NCBI RefSeq assembly: GCF_024139115.2
Contig: NC_085141.1
Span: 66,876,675-66,940,674, forward strand
Length of the DNA stretch: 64,000 nt
Source of the DNA: Armigeres subalbatus
Lineage: Eukaryota > Arthropoda > Insecta > Diptera > Culicidae
Direction of reading: 5' to 3'
Position 1 is the first letter of the stretch; every line of letters starts with the position of its first letter. This document shows, piece by piece, positions 33,173 to 43,129 of this stretch. The notes beneath the pieces were generated by a model. That model was not told the origin of the DNA. It saw only the letters and a list, made by a program, of their open reading frames with translations, and searched no databases. Made by a program: the position numbers and the translations under genes.

Positions 33173-33510
33173 AATGAATCGCCTGCTTTGAGCGTGCTTA
33201 CAGCGGCACACTAGGAGTTAACTTTCTGAAATCAGTATGGCGAAAGGCATCTAAGGTTCGATTTCTCAAAATTAAGCACCTTCATCGAAAAAATATTTGG
33301 TAGGCGTAGTAGCGGACACCTTTCTACATAACCGGTACCAAATAGTTTTTCATGAAAAGTTCCTAATTTTGAGAAAACCCGCATTAGATGTCTTTCGCCA
33401 TACAAGTTTCTGGCGGATAACTCCTGCTGGCTATTTTACGCATATACTATAGCGCCTGGATGTGGTAGCGGCGAGTAGAAAATCAGCCACTGCCAATAAT
33501 TCATTGAAAA
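33173..33510. repeat. Palindromic direct repeat, copy 2
   Basis: Near-identical to 32249-32587 (differences include GTAATTACAGC against GTGCTTACAGC and a few single bases). With copy 1 it brackets 585 nt like the terminal repeats of a small element. The two copies are almost undiverged, so the insertion or duplication is recent. Confidence 0.8.
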
Positions 33511-33791
33511 TGTTCACAATTTTAAATATGGTTCTAAATTTGTTGCTATGAAGTTAGAGGCGAAAATTTCCTCGGCACAACAATCGCTCTGGCCAGTAGC
33601 GACTGTCTGCAGCTCAAGTATTATTTTCGGAGTCTTACCAATCTCCAAACCAACTCTGCATAAAATTAACAATATGCTCACTCTGGAAACGACGCTTCCG
33701 TTTGAGACGTTCTTTATCTATATATTCACGCACTTCGCGACAATCTTCTTCTATATTATCAATCACGGATCCACGATTTCCTCGTCGCCAC

Positions 33792-33960
33792 TTAAAACGT
33801 TCTTAAACTTGGTAGATATTTGAATAGATTTCTTTCTTATAACTTTGAACACTAAGTTGTCTCCGTCACAATCCACGGCTCAACTTTGATAATATTGATA
33901 AGTATTGGTAAGTATATAGATAATTTGATTTAGTACTATCGAGATGATAGGGATGCTACA
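33792..33960 (-). repeat. 5' LTR of the Ty3/gypsy element
   Basis: 169 nt, matching the 3' LTR apart from a deletion of about 44 nt. It is followed leftward by the presumed primer-binding site. The two LTRs otherwise differ at only a few bases. Confidence 0.85.
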
Positions 33961-35509
33961 AACATTTTTTGATATTTCGGTGCGAGTGAGTACATTTATG
34001 TTAAGGTAATGCCATATTTGTAACACGAATCAATATTCATCAGATTTCTAAAATCGTGGTACGCTGGAGAGGGTAGGGGACCAGGGGGCATTATGAACAC
34101 CCGGGGCAGATTGGACCCCCCAATATTCTTGTTGATTCAATCGTTTTTTCTACTTTCAATGCAGCGAACTCCATAATTCTTTCATAGACAACTAATTTAT
34201 AGCGCCCTCACAGGGGGTGACATTGGGCCAAATAAAATGAAGTTCAGCGGTAACGATGCCTCGATTCAATCATTCATTAAAATAATTGCCTACATTACGG
34301 CTCTTACCAACTATGTAAGGCAAATCAACCTAAGGCTTGGCCAAATCTCACCCCTTTTTAGCGTGCATTGCTCGTTTCTACGAAAAATAAAACAACAAAT
34401 TATCGTAACATGATAACCAGGTATCCATCGATCTAAAAACTAGTTATGTAATAAATTTGTGGGGCATTACTGACACTATTTTAATACGGGTTCATTCGAT
34501 CAATAGTTTTAAATTCAAGTTCCAAGCATTATGGGGTACGAGCACAATTAGTTCTTGGAATTTGGTTTGTGATTTCCTAGGCGTGAATTTTAATAGAATT
34601 CACAGAAAAAAGAAATTTTTTTTAATAGTTTATCAAAATTCGTAACAGTTTCTGAGATATTAGGAGTGGAAACATTTTTCGTTTTTGGCCCAATCTTACC
34701 CCCTAGGCCCAATGTCACCCCGAACGGTGGTACTTAGTATACGAGAAAGGCCAAACATATGTTGGCCATAACTTCTTATCCCATAGTCCGATCCGGCCAA
34801 TTTTCAATAGGAAACAATGAGACAGGATTCTGCGTCGAATGAAACTTGGTCGGTCAAGGGTAAGTGCCTAAAAAATGGGCGAGACTTTTTGTGCACGTAC
34901 ATACATCCACACAGACACACAGACATCACCTCAATAGGAGGTCGTCAGTTGCATTCTAGCCAAAATTCCGCTTGAGACCCTTTCAAAACATTTTAACAAC
35001 AGCCACTACATCTGATGGCATAATTGCAATATTTCAATATATAATAATAAAAATAATTTCCAGAATAAAAAATAATTTCCAGAAGAATATTTCAATAAAC
35101 ATTTTTTTATACTTTGGTATTCATTTTCTAAGAAATTATATTAAACTTGACTTAGACTTGGAGTTTGGAGCCACAACGCCACAACATTAAACAATTTTTC
35201 GTTGACATTAGCAGAGCCTCCTCAGTTTTAGTAGGGTTACTGTCCCTTGACTTGTTTCGTATTTTTGTGATTTTTTCAGCAGTAAGCACGCATGTTAGCA
35301 ATAAGAAGCAAAGAAATTGCTGCTGTATTTCTTTGTTTGGCGATAAGATGAATATATGTTCAATGAAACGTTTTCCATCTCCATCTCTCCAACTCACAAT
35401 TCCCTTAAAATAGAACATTTTGCCCAAGTCTAAAAGATTACTAATTATTGAGGCGAATTATCAACATGCGATTTTCGTTGGGTGAAAGTTGCTGAGTATT
35501 CCTTTTAGC
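33961..35509. other. Repeat debris, no gene
   Basis: No supported gene. CACAGGGGGTGACATTGGGC near 34210 and GCCCAATGTCACCCCG near 34700 form an imperfect inverted pair, so 34080-34730 is probably a worn transposon. The following 34740-34970 (ACGAGAAAGGCCAAACATAT, then ACACAGACACACAGACATCA) resembles the 3' untranslated tails of mosquito LINEs. An open frame on both strands at 35152-35427 is unexplained. Confidence 0.45.
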
Positions 35510-35516
35510 TATGTAG

Positions 35517-35778
35517 CACAGACAAACAGACGTAACAACTTGAACATTTTTCTACAAAATCCATCGCTCAACTCTTCTACCACCATCTTGCGAGCATGTT
35601 ACACGAAACACTGTTTCGTATGACATTGTCACCAGAAGGCGCTGGAGTGAAATGTCAAACTCGAAGGATTACGATGCTAGCGCCTCTAGTTGTGAAAGGC
35701 GCAACCAATAAAATTCAAATTGATCGTTGAAGTCATGGTCGATGGTAATTTCTCTGGTGTTACGTCTGTTTGTCTGTG
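35517..35778. mobile_element. MITE with CACAGACAAACAGACG ends, 7-bp duplication
   Basis: Exact terminal inverted repeats CACAGACAAACAGACGTAAC(A) and its reverse; TATGTAG flanks both ends (35510-35516 and 35779-35785). 262 nt, no coding. This copy and 15693-15945 share only the ends and scattered inner blocks. Confidence 0.87.
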
Positions 35779-35992
35779 TATGTAGGTTTTCATTGAACCT
35801 GCACTTAATGGGGAAGCGTCATTAACAGTATAATGAAAAAATAAATTTCCAATTTGCATGCAAACTTGAAACGGCTTGTGCTAATTCAGTTTTAATCCAA
35901 ATGAGTTCAAATTTTCAGAGAACACTCAGAACATGGTAAGAATCAGATGAGCACTGTGGAGCAAAATCGATTTTTGAACCACCCTAATAGTT

Positions 35993-38681
35993 ATGGTATT
36001 AGCATTGGCTTTAAGCGATTTGCAAAAGCTTATGTGTGTTACAAGCCTAGACTATGACATGAGAAAAGTGTGGAAAAGCGGGCATCGAGCGGCTACCTTC
36101 TACCAAAGCTGTGGTACCACCAACGAGCTGGGAACCGGCTTCATAGTGCTGGGTAAGATGCGCCAAAGCGTGATTGGATGGCAGTCAATCAACGCAAAGA
36201 TGTGCAAGCTGAGGATTAAAGGCCGTTTCTTCAACTATAGCATCATCAACGTGCACTGCACACACGAAGGCAGACCCAACGACGAGAAAGAAGCGTTCTA
36301 CGCACAGCTGGAGCAGACATACGATGGATGCCCACTGCGGGACGTCAAAATCGTCATCGGTGACATTAACGCACAGGTAGGAAGGGAGGATAGTCTGCAC
36401 ACCGTATCGAATGACAATGGCCAACGATGCATAAACTTCGCAGCCTCCCGCGGAATGGTAGTCCGAAACACCTTCTTTCCCCGCAAGAGTATCCACAAGG
36501 CCACATGGAGATCACCTAACCAAGAAACGGAAAACCAAACTGACCATGTTCTAATCGACGGTAAATTCTTCTTCGACATCACGAACGTCCGCACTTACCG
36601 CATTGCGAATATTGAATCCGACCACTACCTTGTTGCAGTATGCCTGCGCTCAAAACTCTCGACGATGTACAACACGCGTTGAAGTCGGACGCCGCGGCTT
36701 AACATTGGGCGGCTACAAGACGGTAGACTAGCCCAAGAATACGCACAGCAGCTGGAAGTGGCACTCCCAACGGAAGAGCAGCTAGGCGCAGCGTCTCTTG
36801 AAGATGGCTGGAGAGATATTTGATCCGCCATTGGTAGCACCGCAACCGCTGCACTTGGCACGGTGCCCCCGGATCAGAGAAACGACTGGTATGACGGCGA
36901 ATGTGAGCAGTTAGTATAGAAGAGAAGAATGCAGCATGGGCGAGATTGCTGCAACACCACACGAGGGCGAACGAGGCACGATATAAACAGGCGCGGAACA
37001 GCCAAAACTCGATTTTCCGGAGGAAAAAGCGTAAGCAGGAAGATCGAGACCGTGAAGAGACGGAGCAACTGTACCGCGCTAATAACACACGAAAGTTCTA
37101 TGAGAAGTTAAATCGTTCACGTAAGGGCCACGTGCCACAGACTGATATGTTTAAGGACATAAACGGGAACCTTCTTACAAACGAGCGTGAGGTGATCCAA
37201 AGGTGGCGGCAGCACTACGAATAACACCTGAATGGCGATGTGGCAGACGAAGATGGCGGTATGGTGATGGACCTGGGGGAACGCGCGCAGGACATAATTC
37301 TACCGGCTCCGGATCTCCAGAAAATCCAGGAGGAGATTGACCGGCTGAAGAACAACAAAGCCCCTGGGGTTGACCAACTACCAGGAGAGCTATTTAAACA
37401 CGGTGGTGAGGCACTGGCTAGAGCGCTGCACTGGGTCATTACCAAGATTTGGGAGGAGGAAGTTTTGCAGCAGGAGTGGATGGAAGGTGTCGTGTGTCCC
37501 ATCTATAAAAAGGGCGATAAGCTGGATTGTAGCACCTACCGCGCAATCATATTGCTGAACGCCGCCTATAAGGTACTCTCCCAAATTTTATGCCGTCGAC
37601 TAGCACCAATTGCAAGGGAGTTCGTGGGGCAGTACCAGGCGGGTTTTATGGGCGAACGCTCCAACACGGACCAGGTGTTCGTCATTTGCCATGTACTGCA
37701 GAAATGCCGCGAATACAACGTGCCCACACATCATCTATTCATCGACTTCAAAGCCGCATATGATACAATCGATCGGGACCAGCTATGGCAGCTAATGCAC
37801 GAACACGGATTTCCAGATAAACTGACACGGTTGATCAAAGCAACGATGGATCGGGTGATGTGCGTAGTTCGAGTTTCAGGGGCATTCTCGAGTTCCTTCG
37901 AAACCCTCAGAGGGTTACGGCAAGGTGATGGTCTTTCGTGTCTGCTATTTAACATCGCTTTGGAAGGGGTAATACGAAGAGCACGGATTAACATGAGTGG
38001 TACAATTTTCAAGTTCGTCCAGCTTCTTGGCTTCGCCGACGACATAGATAATATGATACGTAATTTTGAGAAGATGGAGGAAGCCTACATCAGACTAAAG
38101 AGGGAAGCCAAGCGGATCGGACTAGTCATCAACACGTCGAAGACGAAGTACATGATAGGAAGAGGTTCAAGAGAAGACAATGTGAGCCACCCACCGCGAG
38201 TTTGCATCGGTGGTGACGACATCGAGGTGGTAGAAGAATTTGTGTACTTGGGCTCACTGGTGACTGTGATGATACCAGCAGAGAAATTCGGAGACGCATA
38301 GTGGCAAGAAATCGTACATACTTTGGAATCCGCAAGACGCTCCGATCGAATAGAGTTCGCCGCCGTACCAAACGGACACGAGACCTGGACGATGCTCGTG
38401 GAGGACCAACGCATACTTGGAGTTTTCGAAAGGAAAGTGCTGCGTACCATCTATGGTGGGGTGCAGATGGCGGACGGTACGTGGAGGAGTACGATCCGAC
38501 GGGCACAAGAAGGCGAGGTGCGCAGCGGGCAAGGTGGATCGATCAGGTGGAAGATGACTTGCGGACCCTCCGTAGACTGCGTGGTTGGCGACGTGTAGCC
38601 ATGGACCAAGCCGAATGGAGAAGACTCTTATATACCGCACAGGCCACTCCGGCCTTAGTCTGAATAAATAATAAATAATTC
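35993..38681 (+). pseudogene. RTE-like non-LTR retrotransposon (APE endonuclease plus RT), decayed
   Basis: 36000-36682 encodes an apurinic-type endonuclease (IINVHCTHEGRPNDEKEAFY, then VIGDINAQVGRED, ending IESDHYLVAVCL). Several stops and frame changes follow. Then 37240-38301 encodes a reverse transcriptase with LKNNKAPGVDQLPGELFK, FIDFKAAYDTIDR, LRGLRQGDGLSC and the catalytic LLGFADDIDNM. Another frame change leads to a C-terminal part (38301-38663) with RRRGAQRARWIDQVEDDLR. The element ends in a short repeat tail, AATAAATAATAAATAAT, as RTE elements do. The endonuclease type (the one found in ruminant CFDP2/BovB) supports RTE, but the clade is inference. The 5' end is truncated. Confidence 0.8.
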
Positions 38682-39015
38682 AAAATATCTAAAGCAGCCA
38701 AAGGAAGCCACCCACGACGATACCCAGTAGTCGGAGGGATTGCATCGTCTATTGACCATTCATCTATCAGTGGATCGTGAGTTCAGTGCATCAAACCGTG
38801 AGTTCCCATGGAGTTTCAATTTCTGTAATGGAAGATCCATTAATTATGTAACGCAAAATTTGTTGGAAATCCATTGAATTTAAATAAAAGTAATAGCTTT
38901 TCCCGGTAGTTCAAAGTTCATGATCTAGCAATAGTTTTAGTATGGTACCTCAAATGGTTTTGATTTAAATTTTTTGATAAGAAAATTATTTTGAGCTTTT
39001 TAGTGGAATGTTTTC
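38682..39015. other. Spacer between the RTE and Penelope elements
   Basis: AT-rich, no gene. The last 35 nt (AAGAAAATTATTTTGAGCTT, from 38980) match the outer part of the Penelope terminal repeat seen at 63860-63896 and 42077-42130, so the Penelope left end extends somewhat into this stretch. Confidence 0.5.
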
Positions 39016-39073
39016 ACATGTCATAAGACGAGTTAGAACAATCCCATTGAATTCCACCACTTAATTGTATCCT

Positions 39074-39119
39074 GACAGATACGTATTTCGACCTCAACAG
39101 TAAGGCCGTCTTCAGTGTC
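39074..39119 (-). ncRNA. Hammerhead-ribozyme-like core in the Penelope left arm
   Basis: The inverted counterpart of the core at 40524-40569, identical in its stems and core strands when read on the minus strand. Confidence 0.58.
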
Positions 39120-39164
39120 TCGTACTTGACTCGACTTGAATGATACCATGATGTCCATCATGGT

Positions 39165-40422
39165 ATCATTCGACGTAGCGGCATTGTTCCCAAGCGTTCC
39201 AGTGAAGGATGCTCTGAACCTTTGGAGGATTGGCTACTAGGACAACGGACGGATACAACATGGCGAGGAAAGGTAAAGATGTATCTCAAGCTTGCAAGAT
39301 TATGCAGAATGAGAACTACTTACATTCCGTGGAAGCTTCTACAAACAAACGAAGGTGCACCTATGGAAATCCGCTATCACCGTTTTTGTAATTATTCATG
39401 GCGTAATTTGGAGGACAACCTAGAGGAACAAGGAGTACTACCTGAGAAGTGGTGAGATACGTGACGACATTTTCAGCATCATCAACCGGAAAGATCTACC
39501 CAGGATTTTGAAGGATAAACAACGTGCATAAAGACATCAAATTCACCCACGAGGAGGAAAAAGGAAGGTAAATTACCTTCTTGGATCTACTGGTTATCAA
39601 GGGAACAAATGCAACATTAGACTTCGAAATCTACAGGAAGCCCACCAACTCCATGAGAATCATCCCATACACATCAAATCATTCGTATCAGCAATAAATG
39701 GCAGCTTTTCATCACATGATGCACAAGATGCAGACGATCCCTTTAAGCGAAGAAGGAAAACGAAGGAGCTACAACACATCTTGGAAACAGCGAGGATCAA
39801 TGTCGATACAAGGAAAGAACAATACAAGCAATCATCAACAAGAAGCAGAGGAACCTATCGGAAAACGAACTGACAACACTAACACCTGATCGATGAACCG
39901 CTGAAGAGGGTATCTTTCCTATGATCGACATTGATCACCCACCAGCTACGCCATCGACTGAGGAAATTGTAGCATCGATTTAGTTTTCCTTCTTCACTCA
40001 GAAGCAATCAACTGAAGACACTGTTGGATCAAAGGATGAGTAGAAATGTTTAAGGCCGGAGTTTATCAAATTAATTGTTCACAGTGTGATAAAGTATATG
40101 TAGGTCAAACAAAAAGATCGTTAGATGTAAGGTTCAAAGAACATATTGCAGAAGTAAGTAAGGCTAAGAGGGAAACTGATAAGGATTAAATTATGAGTTT
40201 AGGTCTAAGGTAGCTGAACATGTATATCAGGAAAATCATTCAATTACGACATCAAACTTTAAAATTTTAAGAAATGTCTCTTCTCCGTGGAAACTTGATG
40301 TTGTTGAGAGCTTGGAAATCTACCGACAGGTACAAACGCGGTTGTTGAATAAAGATCAAGGAAATGGTAGCTCCTGGCTCTTCAAGTTTCTACCTAAGCA
40401 TTACGCATCAAGCGAGTAGAAA
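39165..40422 (+). pseudogene. Penelope-type RT plus GIY-YIG endonuclease, frame-broken
   Basis: The reverse transcriptase begins within DVAALFPSVP, the family's first catalytic aspartate motif, just inside the left arm. Later come MYLKLARLC, SFYKQTK plus GAPM in another frame, and a damaged YVDD box near 39452 that lacks one base. FLDLLVIKG, FEIYRKPTNS, YTSNHSYQQ and AAFHHMMHKMQTIPLS follow, all typical of Penelope thumb sequence. The C-terminal GIY-YIG domain reads GVYQINCSQCDKVYVGQTKR with SLDVRFKEHI after it (40056-40150), then one stop, then AEHVYQENHSI and LEIYRQ. At least five frame changes or stops make it a pseudogene. The N-terminus of the RT is missing. Confidence 0.78.
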
Positions 40423-40523
40423 TAAGCACCGGAGTAAGATCAGTACCTCGATAAATTATTATACCTACGCATAGTATGAATAGTGTAAGCTGCGATCATT
40501 TTCTTCAAGTCGAGTCAAGTACA

Positions 40524-40569
40524 GACACTGAAGACGGCCTTACTGTTGAGGTCGAAATACGTATCTGTC
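40524..40569 (+). ncRNA. Hammerhead-ribozyme-like core in the Penelope right arm
   Basis: GACA (40524-40527) can pair with TGTC (40566-40569) as stem I. CTGAAGA, then a single extra C, is the first core strand; GGCCT pairs with AGGTC (stem II, one G-T wobble). GAA is the second core strand, ATACGTAT is a minimal self-complementary stem III, and C40565 sits at the expected cleavage position. The extra C before stem II departs from the textbook core. Penelope-like elements are known to carry minimal type I hammerheads. Confidence 0.6.
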
Positions 40570-40627
40570 AGGATACAATTAAGTGGTGGAATTCAATGGG
40601 ATTGTTCTAACTCGTCTTATGACATGT

Positions 40628-41028
40628 TAAATTTTTTTTGTGTCGGATGAATTCGTTGATAGTTCTGCTTGATCTTTCTAGAACATTGTTGCCATTAAAA
40701 ACGTTCATCGATTCATCGGCAGTCAGTCACTTACCCCGTATTTTCACTTGCCCCGGGGAACCTTACTTAGTCTTCTAAAAAACACAAATTAGTCAAATGA
40801 CATGCAGATGACCTTTTACAGCACTAATCATATGCAAACAAAAAAACGAGGAATTTTGGATTGCGAAATCGCAGAAACGTTTTTCACCGAAAAAATATCA
40901 TCCAAGCAATGCACGATGGGCCACGCCGGGAATTTAGGAGGAAAAATTTATTTTCACTTTGGAGATGATATTTTAGAAACAAAGTCAAAGCTTATTATTT
41001 AAGCTTTATTTTGAAGTTTGTTTCAATA
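40628..41028. other. Spacer, no gene
   Basis: AT-rich sequence. The 66-codon frame at 40802-41002 begins with ATG but resembles nothing I know and shows no domain. Confidence 0.4.
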
Positions 41029-41600
41029 GGGTGGTCCCACTAAATTTTGAGATAAAAATTTTAACTTCTATATTTCTCATTCTAGCATTGTACGATGTTC
41101 TAGAAAGTTGTTCTTCATTCAACTTTGAGACACTTTGCTGAAAAAAACATTGTTGTACGTCATTTGTATTATTAGTTATGATAATTTCAAATAATAATGT
41201 TAGAGAGACCCTAAAAATCAATATTTTGATTAGGTGAACCAGCCTTAGGCTGAAAACCTCTATAAACCAAAAAAAAAAATATTTTGATTGTGACTTTTTG
41301 GTTTTAATTTTTATCGAAGTGACGTCCTCTACAAAGTTTTAAAGCATAAAAAATGCACGTTTTGGTTACACAACCAAGTCAATATGTTGGTGAATTGCAG
41401 AGATATCACTGCTTTTCTTTAAAAAAATCCGCCATTTTCAAATGACTTGAAATTATCATAGCTAATGATACAAATGACGTACAGCAATGGTTTCTCCAGC
41501 AAAGTGTCTCAAAATTAAATAAGGAACAACCTTCTAGAACATCGTATAATGCTAAATTTAGAAATATAAAAGTTAAAAATGTTATCTCAAAATGTCTGGA
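41029..41600. mobile_element. Inverted-repeat element, AGGGTGGTCCCACTAAATTT end
   Basis: The left half (41029-41200) and the right half (41450-41600) are imperfect reverse complements: TGTTCTAGAAAGTTGTTCTT pairs with AAGGAACAACCTTCTAGAACA-like sequence and ACAAATGACGTACA pairs with TGTACGTCATTTGT. Wording and layout recall the larger palindrome at 48889-50745. A short LINE-type tail (CCTTAGGCTGAAAACCTC, 41241) sits in the centre. Confidence 0.6.
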
Positions 41601-42188
41601 GTACTGGGAATCACTGGATGCAGCAGAAGGTCAGAAAGATGAAGAGCCTCTCTATCGCTGAACCGAGTCGACAGTTTTGATAACCAGCATGATTACGTGC
41701 GACAACCAGCATGTTTTAGCTTAGTTCCGGCGTCCCCAGATGGGAATTTCAAGGCGTTTGATCCGGGCAATGTCAGCAAAATAGACAAAGTTTCGTTTCC
41801 CAAATTGTAATAACAATGAGCGATTTTCGAAACAACATACTTATGTCAAAAATATTGATAACAAGAAGTTAGTCTTCTAAACACAATTCGGCTTCCCGGA
41901 AATCCAGAATTACAATATGTTCAATTTGTCAGGTCAACATATATGTTTTATCAAATATCGTGTGAATATCAACAAACAATCACACGATAATTTTATATTA
42001 TTAGTATATATAATGTGTTTCGATCCCAAAGCATTGCTTACTTCTCATACACTCACATAAAAACATTAGCGCATATTAAGAAAATTATTTTGAGCTTTTT
42101 AGTGGAATGTCTTCACTTGTCATAAAAACTCGTCTTATGACAAGGAAACATTAGAATTTTAAATTTATCCTAACAATTTAAGAAAATT
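41601..42188. other. Spacer with a Penelope terminal-repeat fragment
   Basis: No gene. 42077-42143 (AAGAAAATTATTTTGAGCTT through ACTCGTCTTATGACAAGG) is a fragment of the Penelope terminal repeat, minus orientation, lacking the hammerhead-like part. Confidence 0.5.
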
Positions 42189-42197
42189 CTAAAATAG

Positions 42198-42330
42198 TAG
42201 TTTGTGCAACAAGTTGCAAAAAGATTTTTTCAGCACGAGTTGTACGTTTATCCAACGAGGCTTGCCGAGTTGGATAAATACTACGAGTGCTGAAAAAATC
42301 GAGTTTTGCAACGAGTAACACACGCTATTT
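42198..42330. mobile_element. Hairpin MITE, GTTGCAAAA ... GCTTGCCGAGTTGG type
   Basis: GATTTTTTCAGCAC pairs with GTGCTGAAAAAATC and TTTATCCAACGAGGC with GCCGAGTTGGATAAA; outer TGTGCAACAAGTTGCAAAA pairs with TTTTGCAACGAGTAACACA. A near-complete hairpin of about 130 nt. Confidence 0.7.
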
Positions 42331-43100
42331 TTTGCAATGATGAAAAATGGACTTAAATTTGATAGATCTGTACCAAAATTGTACATTCTACTTTACTCCA
42401 CATGATCATTATTGCCAATATATTATGTTGCCGCAGAACAATCAGCTTCCATGTTACCGTGCCACATTGCATAGTTCGATAAGCCGTGCGGCGATAGATG
42501 TTTCCGCCTTTGGAATTTTTTGATGTCATGTCCATCAAACTATTTCATTTATTTGGGTGCGACGCAGAGAATACACTATTTGAACACTTACCCAAGCTAA
42601 TTCAGCAAAATGTAGTCATGTAAATACTGTTCTGATGTTAGTTTTTCATTTTAGCACCCAAATGAGTGCTATAATGAATATTATGCAACCTATTTGAGTT
42701 GCATAATGATCATTAAAGCACCCATTTCTTTGTTATGGAAAAGTAGGTCGTTTTATCACTCAAAGGCGAACTGTAAATCAGGTATTATGATCAGGACTTG
42801 CAAAAATGCTATTTTCGAGAGAGTGTTAATATAAATCCGCGATTTAGGCGACAATTTTTCAAGGCACCGCGATTTTCGCGACTGGAAGAGGAAATCCACG
42901 ACAAATCCGTGAAATTAGCGAAAATCGAGAAATCCGCGACTGTTGTAGCAGCCCTGAATATCCATTTATTAGTTGCACTCATTGAACGAATTTTATTTAT
43001 TTGCTTAAAATGGTGAGAAATAAAAGAGCAGTTTTTTTGCCAAAAGTGTAGGACAACTCTGTATGAGATTAGATTAGACTAGTTTTGATTAGAAGGATGT
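42331..43100. other. Spacer, worn palindromic repeats only
   Basis: TTAGCACCCAAATGAGTGC (42651) and its partners ATTATGCAACC and GTTGCATAATGATC form a weak palindrome around 42650-42740. No gene is supported. Confidence 0.4.
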
Positions 43101-43129
43101 CATCAATGGAACATACATGGGTAGGAAAA

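Larger units (their letters stand above)
27415..33960 (-). mobile_element. Ty3/gypsy LTR retrotransposon, inactivated
   Basis: LTRs at 27415-27627 and 33792-33960 bound it, with AACA on both flanks (27411-27414 and 33961-33964), a 4-bp target duplication. A likely primer-binding site, TGGCGACGAGG in element orientation, starts next to the 5' LTR (33790 downward). Order is gag zinc knuckle, protease, reverse transcriptase, RNase H, integrase, the Ty3/gypsy order, without an envelope frame. Several frame breaks and two later insertions in the gag region (31818-32213 and 32249-33510) make it non-functional. Confidence 0.88.
39016..40627 (+). mobile_element. Penelope-like element with inverted terminal repeats
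   Basis: Arms 39016-39139 and 40503-40627 are near-exact reverse complements. They contain GTACTTGACTCGACTTGAA and its reverse, and each carries the hammerhead-like core described separately. Between them lies a frame-broken Penelope-type reverse transcriptase and a GIY-YIG domain on the plus strand. Penelope elements are known to have direct or inverted terminal repeats. No conserved target duplication was readable. Confidence 0.8.

Noticed and set aside
36185..38640. Several minus-strand open frames opposite the RTE-like element
   Set aside because: They mirror the coding strand of the retrotransposon and are shadows of its codon pattern.
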